From Paratinospora sagittata (lineage: Eukaryota > Streptophyta > Magnoliopsida > Ranunculales > Menispermaceae), in assembly GCA_035771175.1 (NCBI GenBank), contig CM069612.1, forward strand, positions 25,526,987 to 25,590,986: a stretch of 64,000 nt of DNA, written 5' to 3'. Under the pieces are notes generated by a model. That model saw only the letters and a list, made by a program, of their open reading frames with translations. It was not told where the DNA came from and did not search any database. The position numbers and the translations under genes are program-made. Shown one piece after another: positions 38,701-50,067 of this stretch. Within the stretch, counting starts at the first letter, position 1, and each line of letters starts with the position of its first letter.

Positions 38701-40772
38701 CAACACACGCTTTCATTCATCCAGTATCTCTATCAAATCATCTATCCACAGGTTTTATCGTTTTGTACGTGTATACCAATGCCTACAAACATCATGAACT
38801 ATAATTCATCATGTCTAAGTCTTTTTTAAGTTTCTGAAAGGTTTACAATAGCTTATAGACCATTTTTCCTTAGTTGTCTCCTAAACCCTAAAATAACAAT
38901 AGATTTTGATTAAAAAAAGTGCAGATTTTATCATTTAATCCATCTATCTCAAAATTTATCAATGTATGTATGTATGCATGCATGCACATGTGTGTATTTT
39001 TATTTAACTCAAGTTACATAACAAAAGAAGCTCCCAAGCCCCAACTACATAGGGTCTGCTGCATGTAGATACTTGGATCCCAACCATTTCTTCACACACT
39101 TCAAAGTTGAATAAGGCTAAGGACTCTTAGCTTAAGCTTGAAGCATCCCAAATGAGATCACTCCATATATACATCTCCCCAATTTCATAATTCTAATTAT
39201 ATTTAGCAATGGATAATTCTAGGACTTGCTCACCAAAAATTTAATGGTGTCCCCTCAGCTATCATAACCATCAAAACAATTGTTCAAGCTGGCAATGATA
39301 CAAAGAAACACATGATTTAAGCTTTTTACCTCAACGTCATTACAAACCACAAAATTGAAACACATCTCTTAATCAATTTATGGTGATCACTTACCTACCA
39401 TGACCATTCTTATTTTATTTCCTTATAAATAAGAGTTTAAAAACATAAGTGAAAAATGATACTTTACAGAGTTGCATGTGTTCATGAAAAAAAAAATCAT
39501 AAAATAAATATAGGGAAGATGAGGGCATCAAAGACAGATTACTGGTAGAAGTAGGAAGGTAAAAGGTCGAAAATGACCGAATCAGAAGCAATGTTGAAAA
39601 TGAGTCAATGACTGAATTAAAAGCAATGTAAGATGGCTCTAATAGGAGAGATTACAAAAAGTAGTATTCTCATAATCTCATCTCTCACTAGTTAGAACAC
39701 AAAGAAAGAAGAATGATGGACCTACTTAAAAAAAAAAGATTGAGTTAATTCACGTTGGAATTGCCTCCACCTAATGTCTCAAGTAGAACATCCCCACTTC
39801 AATAACTTGGATTTGGTGGCATCCTCACCATAGCATCCAGAGTCTAGGGCATGCGTGATTGTGAGTTGTTCCCTAGTTGGATGCGCAAGATGAGCTAGAA
39901 TATGACCTTCTAGCAGTCAAGGCATCAAAAATGGACTAAAATATACAAAGGAACGACAATATGCAATCCACAATTCAGGTTGGTATATCGACCTGAATAG
40001 GCACCAAGATGACAAATAAATTGAGATGAGCGTAGAGATCATAACATGCACTAAGTGGCATAACAAAAGGCCACGTGCATAAGTATAGTAGGATTTTACA
40101 TCCTAGATTGTGTAACCCACTTATAGTACTACGCCAGAATAAAAGTAGTCCATATACCCCTTTAGAAATTATTGTCCTTTTCATTGAATAATTTATTGAT
40201 TCTTTGGCTTTTTACATGTGACAAAAAATATTGGACTACCGCATTGATGTCCCCTCGTGATAGTCACTCTTGTTCTCTTGATTACAAATCCCTATTGAGG
40301 AGTTCCAAGATTATTGTTTCAGAAAAATCATTCTCCAACAAAGGCCAACAATAGTAGTAAGAAGAAGCACAAATTTTATATTGATAGTAAATATTTTGAC
40401 TTAGTACTTTATGATTCCATATTCAAAATCCCTAGTTCATTAAACTTCTTCTCGACACCAATAATAACCCAAATACCTATGCATCAAACCCAAATTGTCT
40501 CGCATCAATTTACCACCATAGTATGAAGCTTAAAAATGATATGTTTGGAGGTAAAAGGGAAATTGGATTAAAGATGTTAACGAGTGAAACAGAATTCACT
40601 CGAAATTTCACATACTCGGCAAAGAAATTGTTGTTGAATTATGTGAGGTTAATCAACAGAATATATTATATTTAATAATCCAACCCAATTAATTCCTATA
40701 TCGGCCATAAACTAAAAGTAATGCAAAGCATGCAACTTATATATATATATATATTGTGTATGTACATATGTA

Positions 40773-40831
<59 letters not shown>

Positions 40832-42121
40832 TGTGTGTGTACATGTGTAAAAAAAACACCTTTGATATATGTACTCCAAGACTTCGATGGATTCCAGAAC
40901 ACTGCATGCATATGAAGATGCCCAAATTCACACTGGCCCATCTTGGACCCCTGCAAGGGAAACAATTCAATATTATCAGCCTAAACCATGGTTTAAAAAT
41001 TCACCGAAATTCGGCAAATTTTTTTAGTTTTTTCAAACCTTTGAAGTGCAAAGTGGATGTAAAATAAAAAAATGCAAAAATTTGCCGAAATAATTCAATA
41101 AACTTCGACAAAAGTTTAGTTTTTCAATGAAAAAATGCAAAAATTCGACAAAAAATTTGATGAAATTCGATAAAATTCGATGAACATGGACAGAGAAGTA
41201 AAAAAATGTTACTTCATCAATAGAAAACAAAAAAAACACCAATAATTATGTATTATTTTCAACTTCATCAATCAACATAGCAATATAAATTTTAAAAAAT
41301 AATTTAACAAGCTAACAAATTATGTAGTTTATGGGATATGCTTTACCAAAAAAAGAAAAAAAGAAGCAAAATAAATAAATAAAGTTGAAATAAGATAAAA
41401 ACTTAAAAATAAATTAAAAGATTTCATAAAGTCATCTTCTTTTAGTTAACTCTTATAAAACAAGATTAATAAACAACACATTCAAATAATAAACTAATAA
41501 ATTCAGCATTATAGAATTCAAACTAGTAAAGTATATGGTCGAGAAGCAAGCCACCACAAAATTAAATATCAAAATAAAGAAAACGAATTAAGACCAAAAG
41601 TCGTCATTCAAATTCATCAACTTACTTAACAAGATTGATTTTGTTTGGTCGCTTATTGGTATTTTTATGTATTAAAAGTGTCTATTTATATTAGTTTTTA
41701 GCTTAGACTATAATAAATTTAAATATTTAAGCATATATGCGAAAACTCTCTAAACTTCTCTAATTTAGCGAATTTTTACAAAAAGACTTCATGTCGAATT
41801 AAACTTCTCCGAATTAATTTTGATTTTTGAAGGTCAAAGTTTAGGGCGAAATCGAAGTTTCAAACCTTGGCCCAAATAGATCTTGACAATTAGACTAATA
41901 CATCTCTAATGGTGATGATCAGGCTTCCAGCATATTTTAATATTTCAATATGCATCCACTGGTAAAAAAAAACAACCCATTTGCATACAGATACCTACTT
42001 GCTTTTACAGTCTGCACATTCCCTATTCTCTGGCAATTTAAGAAGTCCCTCCAATATCTGCAAATGCCAAAGCATAGAAAATACATATAAGATCGAGAGC
42101 CAAAAAGTGGGGAAAGAGAGG

Positions 42122-42152
<31 letters not shown>

Positions 42153-43178
42153 CAAAAGAAAAACATGGTAATCCAACATCAAAACAAAATCAACAATAAG
42201 CTATGTGTGTAAGTTCAAAACCCCACCATGAGAAAGGGGAGTTAGCAGCAAAGATTAGATAAAACCAACCAGCTTCATAATTCATAAATCAGTATTAAAT
42301 AAATTCTATTACTTGCATAAATCAGAGTTACCAGACACAAATTTCATGTAGAGAAGCTGCTCGACCACAAGCTCTTGGGGGATCTAGACCCAACCTAAGC
42401 AGGTTTAAAAAGATCCTCCAAACCGCTTGAACAACAAAGGTTCAAAGATCAACTTAAAAAGCTGGTCTTAGACCTCAAATCCAAAAATGTCTTTACAGAT
42501 GCTTAAAAGGGAACAAGGCAATTACGAATTCATTAACATACACTTCCATGTGTCACTAATGGTAAAGGATCTCCAGACAAAGGAATTATTTATCAAACAG
42601 GTAAGCACCCATAACTGCTACTACCACAACACTCCTCAATTTCTTAGGAATCAAATTCAACAATGATCTAGAGAAATTCATCCATCTGCCTTCCTTTCCG
42701 AACCACAAATTTAAAGATCTGCATGACCCTTAGTTTTCTATAATTCCTCAAAAATATCCAATCAAACACGACAAAAAAAAATCCCAATCTCTATTCAAAA
42801 CTACAACCGAAATCCACGAACTCAACATAACAAACAGACAACAAATATCGAATTTGACAACAAATCTCGCATCAATACAACTCCTCATCAGAAGAAGCTC
42901 CAATCAACGATCAAAAACTCTCAGAAAACCCCCAAATCATAAAACTTTCTTCGCTACAACGAATTACGACCATCCGAAAACACCAAAATTAACAGTAGTT
43001 TTAGGTTTCTAACAAGCAGATCAAAGAAAACACACACGCACACACACACACATCAATTCAGAACCAAGAAAACCGAATCTGGAGAAAATAATAGGGAAAA
43101 AATTGGGGGAGAAATTAAAAAAGAAACCTTTTTGTGCTTGGCGTTGAGCTCTTTAGAAACGCTAGCCTTCTCGTTCAT
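32706..43178 (-). CDS. AGD5: ARF GTPase-activating protein, AGD5/NEVERSHED type, complete 11-exon gene
   Basis: Exons 5' to 3': 43178-43128, 42057-41999, 40950-40860, 36246-36192, 36099-36009, 35826-35595, 35445-35229, 35065-34887, 33847-33593, 33499-33441, 32871-32706. All junctions are in phase; 484 aa. The ARF-GAP zinc finger is complete: C31-x2-C34-x16-C51-x2-C54, with the arginine finger R59 in GIHRSLG, followed by VRSATLDTW and NFIRAKYEEKRW. The rest is a Pro/Ser/Gln-rich tail with a WAGFQ motif and a Gln/Met-rich block in exon 9, as in NEVERSHED/AGD5, which acts on ARF GTPases at the trans-Golgi/endosome and is needed for organ abscission in Arabidopsis. Exon 4 uses the GTAAGT donor at 36191, giving FIQSMGNEKSN. 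Introns 2 and 3 hold several transposon pieces. The leader carries GA microsatellites. Confidence 0.95.
36640..38116 (-). mobile_element. degenerate L1-like LINE fragment in ARF-GAP intron 3
   Basis: Minus-strand frames show [15 protein letters not shown] (about 38110-38060), matching a block in the first LINE of this window, and a zf-RVT region with [16 protein letters not shown] (about 37125-37060). A T-rich run at 36610-36664 is the complement of the poly-A tail. Most of the reverse transcriptase is missing or scrambled. The upstream side is interrupted by a short hAT-like piece at 38117-38246. It is in the same orientation as the host gene. Confidence 0.75.
38117..38246 (-). mobile_element. 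hAT-like terminal fragment with (CCCAA)n array
   Basis: Reading on the minus strand it begins TAGGGATGTAACGGGTTGGG, resembling the TAGGGGTGTAAGCAACC terminus of the elements at 25102 and 45817, and runs into (TTGGG)n. It sits directly against the LINE reading frame at 38116, so it inserted into or truncated the LINE. The (CCCAA)n run looks telomere-like but lacks the CCCTAAA plant repeat. Confidence 0.5.
38525..38605. repeat. repeat fragment with TGAGGCTTACGCCTCA palindrome
   Basis: Contains a 16-bp near-perfect palindrome at about 38530-38545 and ends in TTTAAACCTTG, an edge seen in some dispersed plant repeats. It is not assigned to a family. Confidence 0.35.
39005..39125 (-). mobile_element. 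short 3' end relic of an RTE-type LINE
   Basis: On the minus strand the sequence reads GCAGACCCTATGTAGTTGGG followed by GGCTTGGGAGCTTC, similar to the GCCGACCCCATATACTTGG...GGCTTAGTTGAG end of the plus-strand relic at 50417-50715. Such Ala-Asp-Pro endings are common in plant RTE-like LINEs. Confidence 0.45.
40777..40822. repeat. (CA)n microsatellite, ARF-GAP intron 3
   Basis: 23 CA units, 38 bases from the exon 3 donor. It is flanked on both sides by related ~35-bp segments (AT repeat + TTGTGTRTGTACATRTGTAAAAA), showing a local duplication around the microsatellite. Confidence 0.95.
40986..41870. mobile_element. 885-bp non-coding element with imperfect inverted ends, ARF-GAP intron 2
   Basis: Left end CCATGGTTTAAAAATTCACC, right end complement CCAAGGTTTGAAACTTCG; the outer bases are inverted repeats with mismatches. 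A 6-bp imperfect direct repeat CCTAAA/CCCAAA borders it (40980-40985, 41871-41876). The interior is AT-rich, with repeated TTCGACAAAA and AAATTCGATGAA motifs and no coding capacity. The superfamily is not determined. Confidence 0.55.
42125..42152. repeat. (GA)n microsatellite, ARF-GAP intron 1
   Basis: About 14 GA units. Confidence 0.9.
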
Positions 43179-43280
43179 GCTTCTTCCTCTTGTGCCGCAC
43201 GAAAAAAAATCGAAAGGGAAATCAGGATGAGGAGAGGTAGAGAGAAAGAGAACGCGAAGAACACTCGAAGAAGAGAATGA

Positions 43281-43289
43281 ATCTCTCTC

Positions 43290-43320
<31 letters not shown>
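43281..43320. repeat. (CT)n tract in the ARF-GAP 5' leader/promoter
   Basis: Reads (GA)n on the gene strand, about 100 bases upstream of the ATG. GA/CT microsatellites are common in plant 5' UTRs; a regulatory role is only an inference. Confidence 0.9.
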
Positions 43321-43321
<1 letters not shown>

Positions 43322-45808
43322 CAGAATCGAAGAAGACAGAAGACGATGAAGAAGAAGAAGCAGAGAACGAGCATTTGAGACACGCTGTTGGACTTATATT
43401 ATATCATATGTTCAGTATTCTTCATTATTAAAATAAATAAATAAAAATTGTTCATGACACGTGCGAGGTGTAATCATCAAATGGGTGTCCTCCTTGGCTC
43501 GTGTGACAGAACAGTCTCTGGGTTTGGGATTAAAATTTCATGAATAAATTATGGTTATTGCTATTGTTTTTATATGATAAAATTCAACATTTTATTTTAT
43601 AGTATGACTTGGAAGGTGATTGTAATGGCAACATATGAACAAGTTGGGATTCTTAGCTGCTACCCACAATGAGAAAAAAAAAAGCCAATATAACAATCAA
43701 CATTGGGGATGACTATTAGACTATTGTCACGCGTTAAGGGAACAGTGCTGTCCATCTAATGTGTGAAATGATTTAATCTAAAATTCTAAAATAATTTTGT
43801 AAAACTCAAGTTGCGTTTAGTAGGTGGTTTAAAAACAAAAATATAATTCAAAAAGTACAAATTTAAAAAACAATATTTTATTATTTTTTAAAAATAGTAT
43901 TTTTTTTATAAATTTTAAAAAACTATTTTTAAATTTTAACCAACCAAATATATTTTTTGTGTTTTTTAATGCGGAAGCATACCCGAATCTATGGGGAACG
44001 ATATTAATTATGGTTCTTGCAGTTCCTGATCTTCTAAATTTATACGTATAGATTTTTCTAGAGAATGGGCTCTCACTTTTCTTGACGATGGGATATCATA
44101 ATAGAATTTCATGTATAATTTGAGAACCATAACCGTTTATAAAACCTTAAGTTTCCTTATTTCTATTTTGGCCCATCATAAAATTAAAAACAAAGTTTTT
44201 GGTATCTACACATTTTGAAGCTCACATCATATGAGATGTCATTAAGTTCAATAACTTAAACCTTATTAGATTACTTTAAATGGCTAATTCTTTAAATAGT
44301 CTATAACACATAATTAATGAAATATGTAGGCTCACATATTATATAAATATTCAACATCTAAATTTTCAGATACAGAAAACTGTATCCGAATCACAAATCA
44401 AGTGCAACCTCACTTTCTTTCAATATGCTTTATTTGTGCAATATACATATAAATACAGGTTAATCAACAGTGTTAGAAACCTCATGTTTTTGCATGTTAT
44501 TTCAGTCAAATAAAATAGCCTTAACAAGTTTTTAAATAGTTTTTTTTTTTTTTTCTCTTTTGTTTTTATATTGTTGAGATTTTTCAGGCCTTCATTATGC
44601 TTAATTAGAGATTGTAAGCAATTATGATAAAAACAAAAAGAGTCATCTAAGCACAATGTAAAATATATTTCAATATGTATATAAATGTTAAACAAAATAC
44701 ATGTATAATTCAAGGTAAAATACATTACAATTCAGCACCTCATCTTTTTCTTTTTTTTCGATAACCTAAGGTATTTGAGAGGATTACATGCACCAACACA
44801 TCACTTTTTCTATTATATTAAATCATATACAAAGATATGTTTTGTCCATTCAAAATCTAAAATACTTTACATTATGTATATCAATGAAATATCAATCTCA
44901 GTTCCCACCTTAGTTTTTCTTGAGCATTAAATTATTGCTTGGATATGGTGATTCTTCAATTTGGATGATATATATCTAATATGACCCTACCTTTGTTCCT
45001 ACTAATGGAATGAGAAATGACAATTTTAGAGTTCAACTTGGAAATCGTTGGGAGTATAGATTTTTTTTTTTTTTAACACGAGGGTCATAAAGGCACCAAA
45101 CTTGCAAGGAAAAATAAATATAAAAATTATATATACATTGAATTTCATTATTTTATTGTAAATAATAAAATTAAAGAGGGACTCAAGAGTATTCCCTTGG
45201 ATGGCAGAGACTAACGTGGATATTTTGTAACTCCTTTGCAATCCAAGGGATGTTGTGCTCCACCGGTGGAGGATGGAGTTGGAGCTAGCAAGATTCTTTC
45301 TAAAATTAACGTATAATTAATATGCATGTAGATAACTAAAGATTTTCTTAACAAAAAAAAAAAAAAAAAAAAGATAACTAAAGGTTCATTATATATACAT
45401 GTATTGGAATAATTAAGGGAATAAGGAATGAAACACTGAACGATCTAACCTCACAATACCATAGATCTATTTTTCGCAGTTAGACTCAAAGACTCAACAA
45501 GCTCCATCTCAAAAGGATCCTAATTTTGAGAGGCACGAATGAAAGATATAAGCCTAATGTGGTAGAATCACACGATCAATGTGAGACTAAACCAGACAAA
45601 CACACATTGTACATCTCTTTTTTTCTTTTTTGAATATTTTACAAAATATTGTTAAAAGCCTAGTAATATAAAACAAGAAAGAGTTTTTTTTTTTTTTTAA
45701 ATACAAAACAAGAAAGAGTTATAACTCTAAAAACACACTTTTAATGGAAAAAAATGACATGAAACAATTAATACATGAGAAAAAAAAAAAGAAAAAAAAG
45801 AATGCACA
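43321..45808. other. intergenic, no gene seen
   Basis: Left part is the ARF-GAP promoter. The rest is AT-rich with poly-T runs. A 13-bp direct repeat ACAAGAAAGAGTT flanks a poly-T at 45670-45720. No gene or bounded element was recognised. Confidence 0.45.
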
Positions 45809-45816
45809 CTTAAAAG
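45809..45816. repeat. 8-bp target-site duplication, left (hAT copy B)
   Basis: CTTAAAAG, identical to 46325-46332. An 8-bp duplication is the hallmark of hAT insertion. Confidence 0.85.
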
Positions 45817-46324
45817 TAGAGGTGAAATCGAGTCAGGTTGTTCGGGTTGACCCCCATTAAATAGTCTAATTTTTTTAAAGCTTAATAACTACTATTTAAG
45901 CTTATATTAGTAATAAAATATGTTGGATTATTATGTATTTAGCTTATTAAACTATTATTTAAAATTTAAAAGATTAGATTTTTTCTTTTTTAGGAGAATT
46001 CGTATATCTACAATCCAAGCTACTCTTAAACTTAACTTATGAGAATAAGGATGAATAAGGAGTTGATAATGAAAATTTTTTTTTTTTAGTTTCAAACACC
46101 CATCTTATTCTATTTTTTTTTACCATCTAACCCAACAACTTAAGAGAATTAGTTGAGGGTTATGGGCATTCTTAATTAGATGTCTTATATGTAATAATTT
46201 TCTAGTATTTTTATTATATATACACACATTAACCCAATAAACCCGACATATCAATCAAACCCGACCCGACCCTATTCGAAATGCTCGAGTTTGGTTGGGG
46301 TAGGTAGGGTTGCTTACACCCCTA
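45817..46324 (-). mobile_element. complete non-autonomous hAT element, copy B (508 bp)
   Basis: Ends TAGAGGTGAAATCGAG (left) and complement TAGGGGTGTAAGCAAC (right): short inverted termini of the TAGRGGTG type, flanked by perfect 8-bp duplications CTTAAAAG. The interior has no ORF; GGGTCGGGT/CCGACCCGACC motifs lie near both ends. It is the inverted relative of the element at 25102-25790. Confidence 0.85.
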
Positions 46325-46332
46325 CTTAAAAG
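46325..46332. repeat. 8-bp target-site duplication, right (hAT copy B)
   Basis: CTTAAAAG, identical to 45809-45816. The MULE-like element begins only 24 bases further right. Confidence 0.85.
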
Positions 46333-46770
46333 AGTTAAAAGACCCATAAATAAAAGAAAAATTTGACAAAATATCATCTTGAAATTTTATAAACTGAAAA
46401 ATAGCATGTCCCTTAATTTGTTGTACCCATAACAACTTTAAGTATGTAAAAAGACTAAAATACCCTTATATATATAAAACGACCACTTGTTGGTTGCTAT
46501 TCAATTTATTCATCTTCTTCTCATTTAAGCTACTCTAAACAATTCTTCTTCTTCTTAAAAAAAAAAAAAAAACTACTCTAAACAACTCAAGGCTTTAGGT
46601 TGTTTGAATAAAACAACAAAATCATTCAGAAACATCTTCATTATTTAACCATTATTATCTTCAATCATCTTTTCTTTCATTTTTAGAACTATTTTTTTCA
46701 ATTGCAAAAAATGTAGAGTCTAAAGATTGCTACTTCATGGAAAGATGAATATTTTTGATATTTTTAGAAT

Positions 46771-48170
46771 CAATAATGAAAGTAAGTGAGTAAATTACAC
46801 GTTACCTCAAAAATATGTTATACATCTAATCTATGAGATTTGCTAAGCAAATATATGACAATATATTTTATTTTATCGTCTTTTTATTATGCGTCTGTTC
46901 ATACAATTGATATCTTAACAGCTGTTTGATATATCAACCAAACATCACGTTAATAGTATATCAAACATATCAACTAGTACTTTTTATTTATTGTCTTTGT
47001 AAAAGTAAATATATCTTAAATTTATTTAATCGAATATTTCTAATGTTTTTGTAATCAATAATAAAGGTAAGTGATAAAATTACATGGTACCCCAAAGATA
47101 TATTATATATTTAATCTACAAGATTGACTAAACAAATATATGATAATATATTTTATTTTACATTCTTTATGTTATGCATTTGTTTATACAATCGATATCT
47201 CAACGACAGTTTGATATATCAATCAAATATTATGATAATACTATATCAAACATATTAACCAATACTTTTTATTTATTGTCTTTTTAAGAGTAAATATATT
47301 TTAAATCAATTTAAACGAATAATTCCGATGTTTTTGTAATCAATAATAAAGGTAAGTGATTAAATTATATGTTACACTAAATATATGTTATATATCTAAT
47401 TTATGAGATTGACTAAGTAAATATATGACAATATATTTTACCGTCTTTTTGTTATGCATATGCTCATACAATTGATATCTCAATGACTGTTTGATATATC
47501 AATCAATATCACGTTGATAGTATATCAACGAATATCAACAAGTACTTTTTATTTATTATATTTTTAAAAGTAAATATATTTTAAATTTGTTTAATCAAAT
47601 ATTTCTGATGTTTTTATAATTAATAATGAAGGTAAGTGATAAAATTACATGTTACCTAAAAGATATGTTATATATCTAATCTATGTAATTGACTAAGCAA
47701 ATATATGACAATATTCTTTATTTTACACTCTTTATGTTATGCATTTGTTTATGATGTAGATATCTCAACGACTGTTTGATATATCAATCACATATCACGT
47801 TGATAATACACCAAACATATCAACGAATATCAACCAGTATTTTTTATTTAATGTCTTTTTAAAAGTAAATATATCTTAAATCTGTTTAAACGAATAATTC
47901 TAATGTTTTTTGTAATCAATAATGAAAATAAGTTATTAGATTACATATTACTTTAATGATATGTTATACATCTAATTTATGAGATTGATAGAGCAAATAT
48001 ATGACAATATATTTTATTATACCCTCTTTCTATTATGCATTTGTTTATGCAGTCGATATCTCAACGATTGTTTAATATATCAATGAAATATCATGTTGAT
48101 AATATATCAAACGTATCAGTAAATATCAGCAGATATTCACCAATATATTTAATATACTATCAACACGCAC
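46771..48170. repeat. ~285-bp tandem array inside the MULE-like element, about five units
   Basis: The landmark YAATAATRAA-RGTAAGT starts at 46771, 47055, 47341, 47621 and 47917, so spacings are 284, 286, 280 and 296. Each unit also contains TCTAATYTATGAGATTGACTA and GATATATCAATCAAATATCA motifs in the same order. Units have diverged by scattered substitutions. Confidence 0.85.
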
Positions 48171-48280
48171 TACATATATTGCGGGGTACACCAGATGAGT
48201 CTTATGCAATAATGTCATCTTACTACGCAACACTGGAAGCAAGTGATCCAGAAAAAATTACTCATGTGAAAGTTAATGAG
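48150..48280 (+). pseudogene. MULE transposase fragment
   Basis: A roughly 40-codon open stretch reads HILRGTPDESYAIMSSYYAT followed by LEASDPEKITHVKVNE. This resembles the conserved RGTPEDSY...YLEQKNPGT segment upstream of the MULE transposase DDE domain. It lies within the inverted-repeat element, and nothing else of the transposase remains. The assignment rests on family memory and should be treated as probable. Confidence 0.55.
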
Positions 48281-49569
48281 CTCAATCCTATGTGTAAGCC
48301 AACCCGACCTAACTGAGCATAACTTGATGGGTGGGGTCATGGATCAACACCCCTGTAAGGTTATTAATTCATCACTATTATTTATAAATCATGTATTAGT
48401 TGACGTGCAAGTGTGGAGAATATGTTTTTGTTAGAGTGGAGAATATGTTTTTGTTTATTTGTTTTGTGTGAGATGATATATCTATCTCTAGTAGATATAT
48501 CAATTGACTGAATATTTTGTTTATATTACCCGTAAAAATATATTTGTATAATTTTTATAATGTTATTGGTCCTTTGTTATTACTGTGCAAATGTGAAGTG
48601 TATGACATATTTTTGTTTCTTTGAAATGTACAAGATGATATATCTATCTTCAATACATATATCAACTAAGTTAATATTTTTTGTATATTTTGGGTAGAAA
48701 CACATTTTTGTTGTTTTGGCATGGTTATTAGTTTAACACTAATTAGAAATTAATTATATAATTTTAAATAAAAATAATACTAACACTAAAAAACTAATTC
48801 ATAACTTTTGTAGGTTTTCATACTTTTAATCAAAAATTAACTTTATTACTCTTAGAATCATTTTAATAAATAATCAACCTGATATTCACCATAATGTTTG
48901 AGGTAATATATTATAGATAAATAGAATTGGGATATCAACTATATAAGCAAATGGATAAATAGAATAAGGGTAAAATAAAGTGTAATGTCATATATTTACT
49001 TAGCCAATTTCATAAATTAGATGTATAATATATTATTGAGGTAACATATAATTTAATCACTTAATTTTATTATTAATTTTAAAAAATATTAACAATATGA
49101 ATTTTTGCATGAAGTAACAACCTTTTAATAGTATATTATTTACTCATGTGAAAGAAAAGTTTTGAAAATGAAAGGAAAATTTTGAAAATGAAAGAAAAGA
49201 GGATTAAAAATAATAATGGCTGAATAATGAAGATATTTTCTGAATAATTTTTTTTATTTACTTAAAAATAATATGGGTATAAAAAAAATTAAAAAAAGGA
49301 AAAAAAAAGATAAAAAAAATTATGACACAAGCTGTTTTTTATTTTTTAAAATTTTAAGAGAGGATATTTTGTCAAATTTCCCGTAAAACCGCGGAGAAAG
49401 ATTCTTCTTCAACTTCCACGGAGCATTCTGGAAAGAAACCAGAGAACCAGAGCTTCAGAAAAACCTCACAAGGTTCTTTCTCTTCCTTTTCCCCTCCTTC
49501 ATTCACTCTTTTCATTTTTTTTTTTGTTTTCTATGTTTCAATTTCTCTGAATAATATTTAAAATCCAAG

Positions 49570-50067
49570 ATGGGTCTAGCAATTCTTCAGCTTCCATGGA
49601 AAACCATAGCAAAAGAAGCATTCTACAGAACAATTCCTATAACAAACTTCCTCTGCTGCCTTCACATCACCAACACTTACATTTTCACACCTGCCCTCGT
49701 CATCGGACCCAGCATGTTACCGACTTTTTCCCTCACCGGCGACTTGGTTATCGCCGACCGATTCTCCGTCCGACGAGGTTGCATCGGCTCCGGAGACATC
49801 GTTCTTGTGAGATCGCCCGAAAACCCTAGAAAGATTATCACGAAGCGAATCACTGCTGTGGAAGGTGAGACCGTGTCGTATCTCACCGATCCTTATAATA
49901 GCAGCGAGAAGCGCGAGATTGTTGTGCCGAAAGGGCACGTTTGGATTCAAGGGGATAATGTTTATAATTCGACTGATTCGAGGAGTTTTGGGGCTGTTCC
50001 GTTTGGGCTGATTGAAGGGAAGGTGTGTTGGCGAGTTACGCCTTGGGAGGGTTTTGGACGTGTCTAG
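49570..50067 (+). CDS. mitochondrial inner membrane protease subunit 1 (IMP1-like)
   Basis: An intronless ORF of 165 aa, a full-length S26A signal-peptidase-family protein. Catalytic Ser48 sits in GPSMLPTF and the general-base Lys92 in TKRITAVEGE; the conserved GDNVYNSTDSRSFGAVP box follows near residues 128-144. An N-terminal hydrophobic segment (about residues 21-45) anchors it in the mitochondrial inner membrane, facing the intermembrane space, where IMP trims bipartite presequences of imported proteins. The start is the first ATG in frame and gives the normal length. The C-terminus (WRVTPWEGFG) is typical of plant members. Thylakoidal processing peptidase is a less likely alternative because the protein is too short and lacks a transit domain. 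Confidence 0.93.
   Translation: MGLAILQLPWKTIAKEAFYRTIPITNFLCCLHITNTYIFTPALVIGPSMLPTFSLTGDLVIADRFSVRRGCIGSGDIVLVRSPENPRKIITKRITAVEGETVSYLTDPYNSSEKREIVVPKGHVWIQGDNVYNSTDSRSFGAVPFGLIEGKVCWRVTPWEGFGRV

Larger units (their letters stand above)
46356..49382. mobile_element. MULE-like DNA transposon, ~3.0 kb, non-autonomous
   Basis: The first ~55 bases (GAAAAATTTGACAAAATATC...) and the reverse complement of the last ~60 (GGGAAATTTGACAAAATATC...) form long inverted repeats, as in Mutator-like elements. Inside the left arm is a ~285-bp tandem array (46771-48170), and one partial unit occurs inverted in the right arm (about 48960-49085). A short plus-strand frame at 48150-48280 resembles the part of MULE transposases just before the DDE domain (GTPDESYAIMSSYYATLE). 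No 9-bp target duplication was evident (TAAATAAAA versus GTAAAACCG), so the ends may be off by a few bases or the flanks diverged. The right end is about 190 bases from the IMP1 start. Confidence 0.75.

Noticed and set aside
44420..45241. Minus-strand AT-rich ORFs
   Set aside because: Composition-driven open frames without motifs.
49677..49950. Minus-strand ORFs over IMP1
   Set aside because: Antisense of the IMP1 coding frame; no domains.
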